Source: Clostridium rhizosphaerae (GTDB taxonomy: Bacteria > Bacillota > Clostridia > Clostridiales > Clostridiaceae). From it: 64,000 nucleotides of DNA. Each line of letters begins with the position of its first letter. Positions within the stretch are counted from its first letter, which is position 1. Shown piece after piece: positions 46,893 to 56,069 of this stretch. Both the position numbers and the translations under genes were made by a program. The notes under the pieces are model-generated. The model saw nothing but the letters and a program-made list of their open reading frames with translations, ran no database searches and was not told the DNA's origin. The DNA lies in assembly GCF_016765585.1 (NCBI RefSeq), contig NZ_JAESWC010000002.1, positions 434,001 through 498,000 of the forward strand, written 5' to 3'.

Positions 46893-46918
46893 AAAATGCC
46901 CTTTTCTAAGGGCATTTT
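46893..46918. terminator. Bidirectional terminator between pepA and DUF4317 gene
   Basis: AAAATGCCC/GGGCATTTT stem with an eight-base loop and T-runs on both strands. Confidence 0.9.
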
Positions 46919-48073
46919 TTAATCTTCTGTCTTTAGTTTAAATCCTTCTATCACTACATCATCATCAAGCTCAATTACTAAGCATCTCGTTCCATTTTCA
47001 GATTTTACCTGCTTTATACCATTTAAGTTTTTAGGGTTCATATTTATTGATATATTATCGTTCCATATTTTTACCGACTTTGCATTTGACGCAGGAAGTA
47101 TGTTGGTTATGTTAAACTCATAGTCCTTACCACAAGTCTCCTCAAATGCAGATTCTAAAATTTCTATATCTTTAGAGTCAATATCTTTTACTATATTTTT
47201 CACATCATTTAAACTTATAACTGGTTTTTCATCTTCCTCACAAACTTCTTTCATAAGTTCAAGCTTTGAATAAATATCTTCAATTACTTCTGATTTTATG
47301 CTTTCTCCTACAACACTTCTTATTATATCAGTAAAGCAGCTTTTTTCTTCCTCAGCAGTAAGCTTCATACTACATTTTAATACATTATCAATAAATTTGT
47401 AATTAATATCCTTTGGTTTTGAATTGTAATATATAACTTTATTCATATTTGCAAATCCATTCTCAAAGCTTGGAAACATAAATCCATCTATTGGAGAATT
47501 AAGATTTATGAAAGTATCCAGCACACTGCTTGTCCTTATTTCCTTCTCTTCATAATTGAACATTAATGTCTTTTTAAAAGGCTCTACTTTGTTAACACTT
47601 CCCATAATAAATGGAAGTGAATTTACATAGTCCTCTATAGCTTCATACTCATCATCCTTCCTTCCTTTGCTGCTCCAATAATCTCCTTTAATGAATGTGA
47701 CTACTATATCTGCATCATAGGAATAGTTGTCTATTAACCCTTGAGCTAGAGTATCCATATGCTTTATTAAATCTTCATTAGTTTCTGAATTTAAAGCCTC
47801 TGTAAGCAAAATTTGAGTTTCATTCACTTCATTCTCTGTTGTAAATGACAGTTCAAAAAGCTTTGTATCTATAGACCCTCCTATTATTTTTTTGAAATTG
47901 TTAAGATAAATCTCCTGAGCCTCACTATCAAGCATTTGAAAATAGGTCATATCTGAATGTATAACTGATAAATTATCCTTTTTTATGTACAAATTATATA
48001 TTTCTTTTATACTTAACAGCACGCTGTCTAGTTTAAATTCTTTTTTCATTTTGTTTAGCTCTTTTTTATTCAT
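46919..48073 (-). CDS. DUF4317 family protein
   Basis: Cytoplasmic protein of unknown function common in clostridia. Begins MNKKELNKMKKEFKLDS, with VVTFIKGDYWSSKGRKDDE and SLPFIMGSVNKVEPFKKTLM in the middle. 384 residues, acidic, no membrane segments. Start set at ATG 48073 with AGGGGG; the frame continues upstream into the next gene's terminator without a site. Confidence 0.7.
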   Translation of the reverse strand: MNKKELNKMKKEFKLDSVLLSIKEIYNLYIKKDNLSVIHSDMTYFQMLDSEAQEIYLNNFKKIIGGSIDTKLFELSFTTENEVNETQILLTEALNSETNEDLIKHMDTLAQGLIDNYSYDADIVVTFIKGDYWSSKGRKDDEYEAIEDYVNSLPFIMGSVNKVEPFKKTLMFNYEEKEIRTSSVLDTFINLNSPIDGFMFPSFENGFANMNKVIYYNSKPKDINYKFIDNVLKCSMKLTAEEEKSCFTDIIRSVVGESIKSEVIEDIYSKLELMKEVCEEDEKPVISLNDVKNIVKDIDSKDIEILESAFEETCGKDYEFNITNILPASNAKSVKIWNDNISINMNPKNLNGIKQVKSENGTRCLVIELDDDVVIEGFKLKTED

Positions 48074-48120
48074 TATGTACCCCCTGTAATAGCTTATTCT
48101 ATTAATATAAAAATTTAGAA

Positions 48121-48150
48121 AATCCATGGCTGCTTTAACAGCCATGGATT
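48121..48150 (-). terminator. Terminator of the M18 aminopeptidase gene
   Basis: AATCCATGGCTG/CAGCCATGGATT 12-bp stem with a six-base loop, 12 bases after the stop codon. Confidence 0.8.
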
Positions 48151-48161
48151 TTTGTTTTTGA

Positions 48162-49571
48162 TTATGCTTCTAATAAGAATGCATGGTAAGCTTTAACAGC
48201 TTCATATATGTCAGCCTTGCTTGCTACTTCCCATGGGGCATGCATGTTTTGAAGAGCAACACCACAGTCTATAACCTGCATATTATACTCAGCTAATATG
48301 TATGCTATTGTTCCTCCGCCGCCTTGATCAACTTTTCCAAGTTCAGCTGTTTGCCAAATTACTCCATGCTTTTCCATTATAGCTCTAAGTTCTGCTATAA
48401 ATTCTGGATTTGCATCATTGCAGCCGCCTTTTCCTCTAGCACCAGTATACTTGTTAAATACTATTCCTTTTCCAAAGTAAGCAGTATTCTTTCTTTCCAT
48501 TACTGATGGATAGTTTGGATCAAAAGCAGCACTCACGTCTGAAGAAAGCATCTTTGAACTTGCTAATGCTCTTCTTAATTTGATACCGCTGTATTCACCC
48601 TTAAGTTCCATAAGTTCAGCAACTACATTTTCAAAGAATTTTGAATGCATTCCAGTAGCTCCAACACTGCCTATTTCTTCTTTATCTACAAATAAAGCTA
48701 CACAAGTTTTATCTGTACTTTCAACTTTCATTAAAGCTTCAAAGGAAGTATATGCACAAACTCTGTCATCATGTCCATATGCAAGTACCATACTTCTATC
48801 TAAGCCGTAGTCTCTAGCTTTTCCTGCAGGAACTATTTCAAGCTCTGCTGAAACAAAATCTTCTTCATCTGTTCCATATTTTTCATTTAATATTTTTAGC
48901 ACATTGGCCTTAACTCTGTCTTTAGCTTCTTTATCTTCAATTGGCATGCTGCCTACTAAGATATTAAGATCTTCACCTTCTACTCCTTTATCAAGCTTCT
49001 TTTGCAGCTGATCAGCAGATAAGTGTATTAAAAGATCTGAAATTCCTATTACAGGATCACTTTCATCTTCTCCTATAACTACATTTACAACAGTTCCATC
49101 CTTCTTAACTATAACTCCATGTATAGCTAGAGGTATAGTAACCCACTGATACTTTTTTATTCCGCCGTAATAGTGTGTTTCCATCATAGCTAAATCGGTA
49201 TCTTCATATAAAGGATTCTGCTTTAAATCAAGTCTTGGTGAATCAACGTGAGCTCCAAGTATTTTCATACCCTTTTCAAATGGCTCAGTTCCTATCACAA
49301 ATAAAGCTAGGGTTTTTCCCATATTATTTGCATAAACCTTGTCTCCTGCTTTTAAAGCTTTATTTTCAGCAATTAATGTATCAATATTTGTATAACCTGC
49401 TTTTTCAGCTAAAGCTACAAACTCATCAACACACTCTCTTTCAGTTTTGCAGTCAGACATAAATTTCTTATAATTTTCACTAAGTGAAAAAACCTTTTTT
49501 AAATCTTCCTTTGAGTACTTATCCCAAGCATATTCGTATTTTTTGCTTAGATCCATATTTTTTTCTGCCAT
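48162..49571 (-). CDS. M18 family aminopeptidase
   Basis: Di-zinc aminopeptidase. Metal ligands appear in GAHVDSPRLDLKQNPLYED (His, Asp), FVDKEEIGSVGATGM (Glu-Glu), and YGHDDRVCAYTSFEAL (Asp). 469 residues, close to ApeB-type enzymes. GGGGGA before the ATG. Possibly co-transcribed with nothing else. Confidence 0.93.
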   Translation of the reverse strand: MAEKNMDLSKKYEYAWDKYSKEDLKKVFSLSENYKKFMSDCKTERECVDEFVALAEKAGYTNIDTLIAENKALKAGDKVYANNMGKTLALFVIGTEPFEKGMKILGAHVDSPRLDLKQNPLYEDTDLAMMETHYYGGIKKYQWVTIPLAIHGVIVKKDGTVVNVVIGEDESDPVIGISDLLIHLSADQLQKKLDKGVEGEDLNILVGSMPIEDKEAKDRVKANVLKILNEKYGTDEEDFVSAELEIVPAGKARDYGLDRSMVLAYGHDDRVCAYTSFEALMKVESTDKTCVALFVDKEEIGSVGATGMHSKFFENVVAELMELKGEYSGIKLRRALASSKMLSSDVSAAFDPNYPSVMERKNTAYFGKGIVFNKYTGARGKGGCNDANPEFIAELRAIMEKHGVIWQTAELGKVDQGGGGTIAYILAEYNMQVIDCGVALQNMHAPWEVASKADIYEAVKAYHAFLLEA

Positions 49572-49640
49572 GTTTATTCCCCCTATCGTTAAAATATGTA
49601 TTACGTTTACATTCTATCAAATATTGATGAAAAATACAAA

Positions 49641-50579
49641 TCATAACCACTTCTTTTTTTTAAATAACACTAATAGTCCAAAAGAAATTGTAAGCATTAT
49701 GACTGTTACAATATAATATCCATGTTCCAATTCAACAAAAGGTATATTTTTAAAATTCATACCATACATGCTTGTTATTAAATTTAGAGGCAAAAATATA
49801 CTTGCAATAAGTGTAAAAACTTTCATAAGTTCATTTGTTTTATTAGATATTTCAGATTCGAAGGCTTCTCTTACTAATGCTAAATCCTGGACTAAACTTT
49901 CTAGTGAAAGCATAAGTTTCTCAATCTTAGTGCTAAGATTTTTAAAATAGCCTATATTTTCGGTTTCTATAATATAATTTTCATTGCTTATAAGACCGTC
50001 ACCTATGTATCTTAAGGGATTTAAATATTTTCTGATTTTATAAACCTGACGCCTCAGGTGGATAAGTTCTTCTAGGTGTTCGTTTCTCGGGCTTTTAAGT
50101 ATGCTTATTTCAATTTTATCAGCATGAGCTTCAATCGAAGAAATAACCTCATAATTTCTCAATATAATTCTGTCAAGTATATAATAAAGGACAATTGAAG
50201 CATTTGGCTTTTCCTTTAAGATAAAAGTGTTTTTAGATTCTCTTATATCGCCAATTAAACCACTGATAATATTCAGTTCTTCTTTATAAACAGTTATAAT
50301 GTAGTCTCTGCTTAAAAAAATATTAAGTTCCTTTGAAACAACCTCCATATTACTATAATCTAGAATATTAAAAACTATAAACATGTATCCAGAATAAAAA
50401 CTTAGTTTAGGAAACTGATCTAAATTTACACATTCTTGAAGACTTTCTTCATCTAAAACAAGAATATCCTTAATTTTATAAAGTTCGTCAGCCTTTAAAA
50501 TCAACCAATAATGACTGTTTCCTATTTGAAAATTTTCTTCAACCTGTTTAAAGTTATTTAATATATCAAATACAAGCAT
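49641..50579 (-). CDS. CorA-type divalent cation channel
   Basis: Mg2+/Co2+ (or Zn2+) channel, pentameric. Long cytoplasmic N-domain (residues 1-240), then two C-terminal helices with the signature YGMNFKNIP between them (GMN motif, about residue 272) and a KKKKWL positive tail. 312 residues. No Mg-sensing M-box leader is visible upstream. Confidence 0.93.
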   Translation of the reverse strand: MLVFDILNNFKQVEENFQIGNSHYWLILKADELYKIKDILVLDEESLQECVNLDQFPKLSFYSGYMFIVFNILDYSNMEVVSKELNIFLSRDYIITVYKEELNIISGLIGDIRESKNTFILKEKPNASIVLYYILDRIILRNYEVISSIEAHADKIEISILKSPRNEHLEELIHLRRQVYKIRKYLNPLRYIGDGLISNENYIIETENIGYFKNLSTKIEKLMLSLESLVQDLALVREAFESEISNKTNELMKVFTLIASIFLPLNLITSMYGMNFKNIPFVELEHGYYIVTVIMLTISFGLLVLFKKKKWL

Positions 50580-50607
50580 AAACTCACCAGCCTAAACTTT
50601 CTTGCAC

Positions 50608-50942
50608 TTACTTATCTGTAATTACCTCATCAATATAAACATCATATTCTTCCATCAAAGTCTTATATAAAATTTGAAAACTGTATGCCAAAGCCGCGTT
50701 AAAGGCTTCTTTTTTACAGGTAATAAAATTAAATATAAACCTATAAAAATATTTAAATATTTTTATATTTACTGCAACCATGCTGGTTTGCAGTAGATTT
50801 GCTTTCTACAGTATTAAAAAACATGCTTATATCAACACTATTACTAAACAGCACCTTTATTTATAACTTTAGTTACACATACTATTTTATTATCCTCGAA
50901 TGCTCTATTAATTATACAATGTGTATCTGTTACTAAAGTCAT
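50608..50942 (-). pseudogene. Frameshifted small gene of unknown function
   Basis: Three consecutive minus-strand stretches look coding but lie in different frames: MTLVTDTHCIINRAFEDNKI from ATG 50942 to a TAG at 50844; then LFSNSVDISMFFNTVESKST to about 50755; then ITCKKEAFNAALAYSFQILY and EEYDVYIDEVITDK ending at TAA 50608. A 57-codon frame with an ATG (50781) covers the last part but has no ribosome binding site. It suggests a decayed gene of about 110 codons. I do not recognise the family. It fills most of the 400-base gap between hprK and the CorA gene. Confidence 0.45.
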
Positions 50943-50985
50943 GCTAGCATAAATAAATATAATTCTTTAATTTCCGTTAACTCAA

Positions 50986-51888
50986 TTAGCCCAACCCAAT
51001 TCTGCTGTTTATGGTATCAACCGGCGTGATATTAGAGTTAAGACTGTATCTATAGTTGGCTGCAGCAGCTTCTATAATAACTGCCAAGTTTCTGCCTGGT
51101 CTTATAGGAAGAACCATTCTTCGAATAGGTACATTCAATATCTCAACAAATGTCTGATCAATGCCTAATCTGTCATAACTTTCCTCATCCTTCCACTGCT
51201 CAAGATATATTACCATATTAATAGTCTTTTCATTTAATACCGAGCTTAATCCGTATAAAGCTGGTACATCTATTATGCCCATTCCTCTAACTTCCATCAT
51301 TCCTGATGTAATATACGGAGCTCTTCCTTTTAATATGCCATCAATTTCTTTTATATCCACAGCATCATCTGCAACTAGTCTATGTCCTCTCTTAATAAGC
51401 TCTAGTGCTGTTTCGCTCTTTCCAATACCGCTTTCACCAGTAATCATCATTCCAATACCATAAACATCCACAAGCACCCCGTGCATTCTAGTTTCGGCTG
51501 CTAGTTTATCGTCTAAGTAATTTGTAAGTTTGCTTATAAATCTAGTCGTAATACTATTAGTCCTAAGTACCCATCTAGCATTTTCCTTTGCAGCTTCTAT
51601 AAGCTCAGTGTGCGGTTCCAATCCTCTACTTACGACTACGCATGGTGTTTCAAACTGAAAAAACTTTTTAAGTCTTTTCTTCCTAAGTTCTGGCTGCATA
51701 GCATCTAAAAAACTCCATTCCGCCATACCAACAACTTGAACCCTTTCATTTGCAAAATAGTTATAGAATCCTGAGAATTGAAGTCCTGGTCTGTTTAGAT
51801 CACTTAAACTTATCTCTTTCTCAGCTTTTCCTTGAACTATAATTTCAAGTTTTAAATCCTCAATAAGATTTTCTATTGTTACGGACAT
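50986..51888 (-). CDS. hprK: HPr kinase/phosphorylase
   Basis: Phosphorylates HPr on Ser46 and removes it again, setting carbon catabolite control. The P-loop GESGIGKSETALELIKRGH is at about residues 153-171, followed by the catalytic LVADDAVDI and EVRGMGIIDV motifs. 300 residues. Preceded by a small DUF896 gene 13 bases upstream. Confidence 0.96.
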   Translation of the reverse strand: MSVTIENLIEDLKLEIIVQGKAEKEISLSDLNRPGLQFSGFYNYFANERVQVVGMAEWSFLDAMQPELRKKRLKKFFQFETPCVVVSRGLEPHTELIEAAKENARWVLRTNSITTRFISKLTNYLDDKLAAETRMHGVLVDVYGIGMMITGESGIGKSETALELIKRGHRLVADDAVDIKEIDGILKGRAPYITSGMMEVRGMGIIDVPALYGLSSVLNEKTINMVIYLEQWKDEESYDRLGIDQTFVEILNVPIRRMVLPIRPGRNLAVIIEAAAANYRYSLNSNITPVDTINSRIGLG

Positions 51889-51901
51889 ATTTATCGCTCC
51901 T

Positions 51902-52090
51902 TTAATTTAGTCCTTTACCTGGAACTTTTCTTTCTATTTGGTTAAGTTGTGCTTTAAAGTTTTGTTTAACTCTTTCAACATATTCTCTTCTAAGAATCTT
52001 CTGCTCTTCTTTTTCTTCTTCAGTTAAGCCCTCTTCCTTACTTTTTTTGTATAGATAATTTATTTTTGCTATCAATTCATCAATATTCAT
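51902..52090 (-). CDS. DUF896 (YnzC-type) small protein
   Basis: 62 residues of mainly helical, charged sequence: MNIDELIAKINYLYKKSKEE, then EEKEEQKILRREYVERVKQN, the family signature. Start set at ATG 52090 with TGGAGGAAG upstream. Homologues such as YnzC/SosA-linked proteins have no settled function. Likely co-transcribed with hprK. Confidence 0.85.
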   Translation of the reverse strand: MNIDELIAKINYLYKKSKEEGLTEEEKEEQKILRREYVERVKQNFKAQLNQIERKVPGKGLN

Positions 52091-52180
52091 AACTTCCTCC
52101 ATCTGCATGTCTACGCTAATTTTTAAATTCTATATATGTTTAATATATTATATCACAGTAAATTAATTTTTGAACAAAAT

Positions 52181-52212
52181 AAAGGACTTTAGATTTTACA
52201 CTAAAGCCCTTT
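52181..52212 (-). terminator. Terminator of the pplA-like gene
   Basis: AAAGGACTTTAG/CTAAAGCCCTTT stem with one mismatch and an eight-base loop; ATTTTG tail on the minus strand. Confidence 0.8.
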
Positions 52213-52224
52213 GCTGTATTTATA

Positions 52225-53028
52225 CTATTTTCTAGAATCAATAGCCTTTTGAACAAGATCAGCAAAATTCTTTGAAGTTGTTGTTGCTCCAGCTACTGTG
52301 TCTACCTTACCAGTTTCAAGATATTTCTTTCCTAATGTTTCAGCTGCTTCCTTCATTGAAACCTTTGATGCAGCTTTCATTTGAGTATTGTATTGAGTAT
52401 CTTCTGTCTTTTTCTTACCCTCTTTATTTAACTCTTCATAAACAACGCTTGTTATTTTTCCATCCTTGTATGTTACTGATACTTGTGGTTTCCATCCACG
52501 TTCATCAAAGTCTTTAGCAGTTGCTGTATAAGTATCATTCATTTGAATTACAGTTTCGGAAGTATCTCCTTTAGCTGCTTTTTCTAGAAGAGCTTTAGCT
52601 AATGCTTTAGCGTTTTCAACTGAATGTGTAGCTCCAGTTACTGTATCTATTTCAGCTGCTTGCTTTTTTACAAAAGCTTCATTTATTTTTGGAACATATT
52701 CCACTGGACCTAGTCCATTTTTTGCTTTCATTGATTTTTCATAATTAGCATCGTCAGTCTTTAATTTTCCATCTGGGCTCTTGTAGTTGAAGTTTGCTTT
52801 TTCGATTTTTCCACCTTTAACCTCAATCTCTAAAAAAGGCTTCCATCCTTTTCCATCAATATGGTCAAATGCTGCGGAATACTTTCCATCTTTCAAATTT
52901 CCTGCTGCAGCAGTGGTATTTGAGTTAGTATTGGTGTTATTGTTAGCTGCAGGTGCAGCCTTTGAGCAGCCAGCTAGTACTGATATTGACATAGCTGCCA
53001 CTATTGTTAATGTTAATACTTTTTTCAT
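52225..53028 (-). CDS. pplA: Flavinylated lipoprotein, PplA-like (two FMN-binding domains)
   Basis: Surface lipoprotein that in Listeria carries two covalent FMNs and passes electrons to extracellular acceptors. Signal peptide with lipobox LAGC (Cys21), an Asn/Thr-rich tether (residues 26-43), then two homologous FMN_bind domains beginning at GKYSAAFDHIDGKGWKP and TYTATAKDFDERGWKP. Each ends in an ApbE target motif Dx3GAT: DTVTGAT (128-134) and DTVAGAT (243-249). 267 residues. Divergent from ndh2-eetA-eetB. No ApbE-type flavin transferase gene lies in the window, so it must be encoded elsewhere. Confidence 0.88.
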   Translation of the reverse strand: MKKVLTLTIVAAMSISVLAGCSKAAPAANNNTNTNSNTTAAAGNLKDGKYSAAFDHIDGKGWKPFLEIEVKGGKIEKANFNYKSPDGKLKTDDANYEKSMKAKNGLGPVEYVPKINEAFVKKQAAEIDTVTGATHSVENAKALAKALLEKAAKGDTSETVIQMNDTYTATAKDFDERGWKPQVSVTYKDGKITSVVYEELNKEGKKKTEDTQYNTQMKAASKVSMKEAAETLGKKYLETGKVDTVAGATTTSKNFADLVQKAIDSRK

Positions 53029-53066
53029 AAAAAATCCCCCTACATCTAAATTTATCCATCGTTAAT

Positions 53067-53095
53067 ATTTTAACATTAGATGTAAACATTGTCAA
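53067..53095 (-). promoter_or_regulatory. Promoter of the pplA-like gene
   Basis: Minus strand TTGACA (53095-53090), 17-base spacer, TAAAAT (53072-53067), about 40 bases upstream of the start codon. Confidence 0.8.
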
Positions 53096-53106
53096 CATGT
53101 TATCAA
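53089..53106. promoter_or_regulatory. Rex-like operator overlapping the pplA -35 box
   Basis: TTGTCAACATGTTATCAA matches the Rex consensus TTGTTAA-N4-TTAACAA at 12 of 14 fixed positions. It covers the -35 hexamer, so a bound repressor would block RNA polymerase. Rex is released by NADH. The site is in the 258-base divergent region and might also affect ndh2. Confidence 0.5.
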
Positions 53107-53286
53107 ATTATATAATTTTTTTATGGTTTTTGATAAATTTAGTTAATTTTTATTGTATCTTTAATAATTTATGAAATTCCTTCATTTTAAATGTAGACAC
53201 GCCTCTCATTTTTGTTTAAAATAATATATGAAGTAAGTGTTCATTAAAAACATTAATAAAATATTATCAAACTGAGGAGGTCAAAA

Positions 53287-55089
53287 ATGGGAGAGACAAA
53301 AAAAATTGTCATACTCGGAACTGGGTATGCAGGAGTTACTGCAGCTAAAAAGCTTCACAAGAAGTTTAAAAAGAATACTAATGTAGAAATTACACTCATA
53401 GGCAAGGATCCTTATCACACTCTTATGACAGAGCTTCATGAGGTTGCTGGCGGGAGAGTTGAACATGATAGTGTTCAAATAAGCTTAAAAAGAATATTTG
53501 GTGGTAAGAGGGTTAACGTAGTACTAGATGAAATAAAAGCAATAGACTTTAATAAAAGAATACTTTCTTCTGAAGAATCTACTTATGAATATGACTACTT
53601 GATTCTAGGTGCTGGAAGTGAACCTGCTTTCTTTGGTGTTCCTGGAGTAAAAGAAAACGGATTTACCATTTGGTCTTTTGAAGATGCTATAAGAATAAGA
53701 GAACATGTTGAAAACATGTTTAGAAAAGCATCTAAAATAGTAAATCCTGAAAAAAGAAGTGAGCTGCTTACTTTCGTAGTAGCAGGTGCTGGTTTTACTG
53801 GAGTTGAAACTATAGGCGAGTTAGTAGAATGGAAGAAAAAACTTTGCAGAAACTATGATATTAATGAAAGCGAAGTTAAATTAGTGTTAGTAGAAGCATT
53901 AGATAAAATACTTCCTATATTAAATGATAATCTTATAGCTAAATCAGAAAGATACTTACTTAAACATGGAGTTGAAATTATAAAAAGTTCTCCAATAACT
54001 AATGTAGATAAAAACTTTATAAACTTAAAAAATGGCAATGAAATAAAAACAAATACTCTAATCTGGACTTGTGGTGTTCAAGCAAGCAAATTTGCTTCAA
54101 GCCTTGGTCTTAAGACATCAAGAGCAGGAAGAATTCAAACAAACGAATATATGCAATCGGTTGATTATGATAATGTTTATGTAGTTGGAGACAACTCATA
54201 CTTAGAAGAAGATGGAAAAGGTCTTCCTCAAATTGTTGAAACTGCACTACAAACAGCTGAAACTGCTGTAGATAATATTGCTGCAGAAATGGAAAACAAA
54301 GAAAAGAAAGCTCATAAGTCCAATTATCACGGCTTAATGGTTTCTATAGGCAGCAGATATGCGGTAGCAAGTCTTATGGGTATGTCACTTTCCGGTTTCA
54401 TCGCTATGGCTATGAAGCATCTTGTAAACTTGCACTATTTATTTGGTGTTGCTGGTTTCAATGCTTGCTGGTCATATATAGTACATGAATTTTTTGATGT
54501 AAAAGAAAGACGTTCAATTATTGGAGGTCATGCTTCGGCTAAATCACACAGCTTTTGGCTTGCTATACTTAGAGTTTATGTTGGTATTATGTGGTTAATT
54601 GAAGGTATTAATAAAGTGCAAGAAGGCTGGCTAAAAGATATTAAAATACCTATGTTTATGGCTGATGCTACTTCATCTGCTTCAGTTGCAGATGGTGCTG
54701 CTACTGCTGTTCAGCAAGCACCTGCTATATTAAGTGCACCACCTCAGTTTTTCTCAAACTTTATGGGATTACTTAGACCTTTTGGTTTGCAATTCCAGAT
54801 ACTTGTGGTTGTTGCTGAAATAGGTATCGGTCTTGCATTAGTCGCTGGACTATTTACATTCTTAGCTAGTGCAGCTTCAGTATTCTTCTGTCTTAACTTT
54901 ATACTTTCAGCTATGTTTGGATGGGATAAGGTTTGGTTTATATTTGCTGGAATAGCATTAATGGGCGGAGCAGGAAGAGCCTTAGGTCTTGACTATTATG
55001 TAATGCCTTGGCTTAAAAGATGGTGGAATAATACTACACTAGCCAAGAAAACATATTTTTATATGGAACATCATATAACTAAAGATTAA
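53287..55089 (+). CDS. ndh2: Type II NADH dehydrogenase with C-terminal membrane domain (Ndh2)
   Basis: Single-subunit flavoenzyme passing electrons from NADH to a membrane quinone. N-terminal FAD fold IVILGTGYAGVTAAKKLHKK, NADH-binding region FVVAGAGFTGVETIGEL (about residue 165), and the second FAD motif VYVVGDNSYLEE (about 298). Ordinary NDH-2 ends near residue 400; this 600-residue protein goes on with about 180 residues containing four hydrophobic helices (DoxX-like), the architecture of the Listeria Ndh2 that feeds extracellular electron transfer. TGAGGAGG precedes the ATG. Confidence 0.93.
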   Translation: MGETKKIVILGTGYAGVTAAKKLHKKFKKNTNVEITLIGKDPYHTLMTELHEVAGGRVEHDSVQISLKRIFGGKRVNVVLDEIKAIDFNKRILSSEESTYEYDYLILGAGSEPAFFGVPGVKENGFTIWSFEDAIRIREHVENMFRKASKIVNPEKRSELLTFVVAGAGFTGVETIGELVEWKKKLCRNYDINESEVKLVLVEALDKILPILNDNLIAKSERYLLKHGVEIIKSSPITNVDKNFINLKNGNEIKTNTLIWTCGVQASKFASSLGLKTSRAGRIQTNEYMQSVDYDNVYVVGDNSYLEEDGKGLPQIVETALQTAETAVDNIAAEMENKEKKAHKSNYHGLMVSIGSRYAVASLMGMSLSGFIAMAMKHLVNLHYLFGVAGFNACWSYIVHEFFDVKERRSIIGGHASAKSHSFWLAILRVYVGIMWLIEGINKVQEGWLKDIKIPMFMADATSSASVADGAATAVQQAPAILSAPPQFFSNFMGLLRPFGLQFQILVVVAEIGIGLALVAGLFTFLASAASVFFCLNFILSAMFGWDKVWFIFAGIALMGGAGRALGLDYYVMPWLKRWWNNTTLAKKTYFYMEHHITKD

Positions 55090-55134
55090 TTAATTTTTAG
55101 TTATACAAAATTCAAGTAGAAATGAGGAATTTCC

Positions 55135-55515
55135 ATGAAATTAAAACCACTTGATATTGTTGTAATAGTTGTGTTATTAGTTATAGCCTTGGGTTCCTCA
55201 ACAGCTGCTTTTATTAACTCACACAGAAACTTTAATAATAAATATGTAGAAATTGAAGTTAAAGGGAAGCTTTTTAAAAAGCTTCCCTTAGATAATAGCA
55301 GTAATGAGCGAATTACAATTGATACTGATCTTGGCAAAAATGTTATAGAAATTTCTAATGGAAAAGTTAGAATTTCAGATGCTGACTGCAGAGATCAAAT
55401 TTGTATAAAAGACGGTTCTATAAATAAGCCAGGAGATATTTTGGTATGTCTGCCCCACAAGGTTGTGGTTCAAATTAAAGGTGAAAATAGCGATACGGAT
55501 GTTTTATCCTTTTAA
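55135..55515 (+). CDS. eetA: EetA-like membrane protein with NusG domain II fold
   Basis: 126 residues: one N-terminal membrane helix (residues about 7-27), then an extracytoplasmic NusG-II-like beta domain with CRDQICIKDGSINKPGDILV and CLPHKVVVQI. The conserved Cys pair (ADCRDQIC) and the CLPH motif define the family. In Listeria eetA lies between ndh2 and eetB and is required for extracellular electron transfer. It follows ndh2 by 45 bases and is followed by eetB after 11. Confidence 0.85.
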   Translation: MKLKPLDIVVIVVLLVIALGSSTAAFINSHRNFNNKYVEIEVKGKLFKKLPLDNSSNERITIDTDLGKNVIEISNGKVRISDADCRDQICIKDGSINKPGDILVCLPHKVVVQIKGENSDTDVLSF

Positions 55516-55526
55516 CGGAGGTATTC

Positions 55527-56069
55527 ATGAAGAAAACACAAAAGCTTACTTTTATTTCTGTGCTTGTAGCTCAAGCCTTAATACTTTACCTAATAGAAAG
55601 AATGCTGCCCGTTCCTTTCATAGCTCCCGGAGCAAAACTAGGTCTTTCAAATATAGTTACCGTGGTTTGTTTATATATTTTTAACTTAAGAGATACTTTT
55701 ACTGTTATTATACTAAGAATAATATTATCCACTTTATTTGGAGGTACGCTTTCAAGTTTTCTATACAGTATATCTGGTGGTATACTTAGCTTTTTAGCCA
55801 TGTATTTTATTAAACGTTTAGGGAAAGATTATATTAGTATCATTGGTGTAAGTATTACTGGAGCATTCTTTCATAACGTTGGTCAAGTTTTAATTGCGGC
55901 ACTTGTAATTCATAATATTAATATAATAGTATATCTTCCTATTCTTTCTATCGCTGGGATAGGAACCGGATTTTTTGTAGGTATAACTTCGAGGTACTTA
56001 ATGATATACGTAAAGAAATTACCTTTCTATTCTACTATAAATAATAATAACTATTTTAAGGGTGATTAA
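55527..56069 (+). CDS. eetB: EetB-like Gx transporter family membrane protein
   Basis: 180 residues, five to six membrane helices, with MLPVPFIAPGAKLGLSNIVT and GTLSSFLYSISGGILSFLAM, the hallmark of the family once called heptaprenyl diphosphate synthase component I. In Listeria this protein is EetB. It has an ACGGAGG site and ends directly against the start of the prenyl synthase gene, implying one mRNA. Confidence 0.85.
   Translation: MKKTQKLTFISVLVAQALILYLIERMLPVPFIAPGAKLGLSNIVTVVCLYIFNLRDTFTVIILRIILSTLFGGTLSSFLYSISGGILSFLAMYFIKRLGKDYISIIGVSITGAFFHNVGQVLIAALVIHNINIIVYLPILSIAGIGTGFFVGITSRYLMIYVKKLPFYSTINNNNYFKGD

Noticed and set aside
50772-50795. Terminator formed by ACTGCAACC ... GGTTTGCAGT
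   Set aside because: A stem is present but there is no T-run on either strand and it lies inside the decayed gene.
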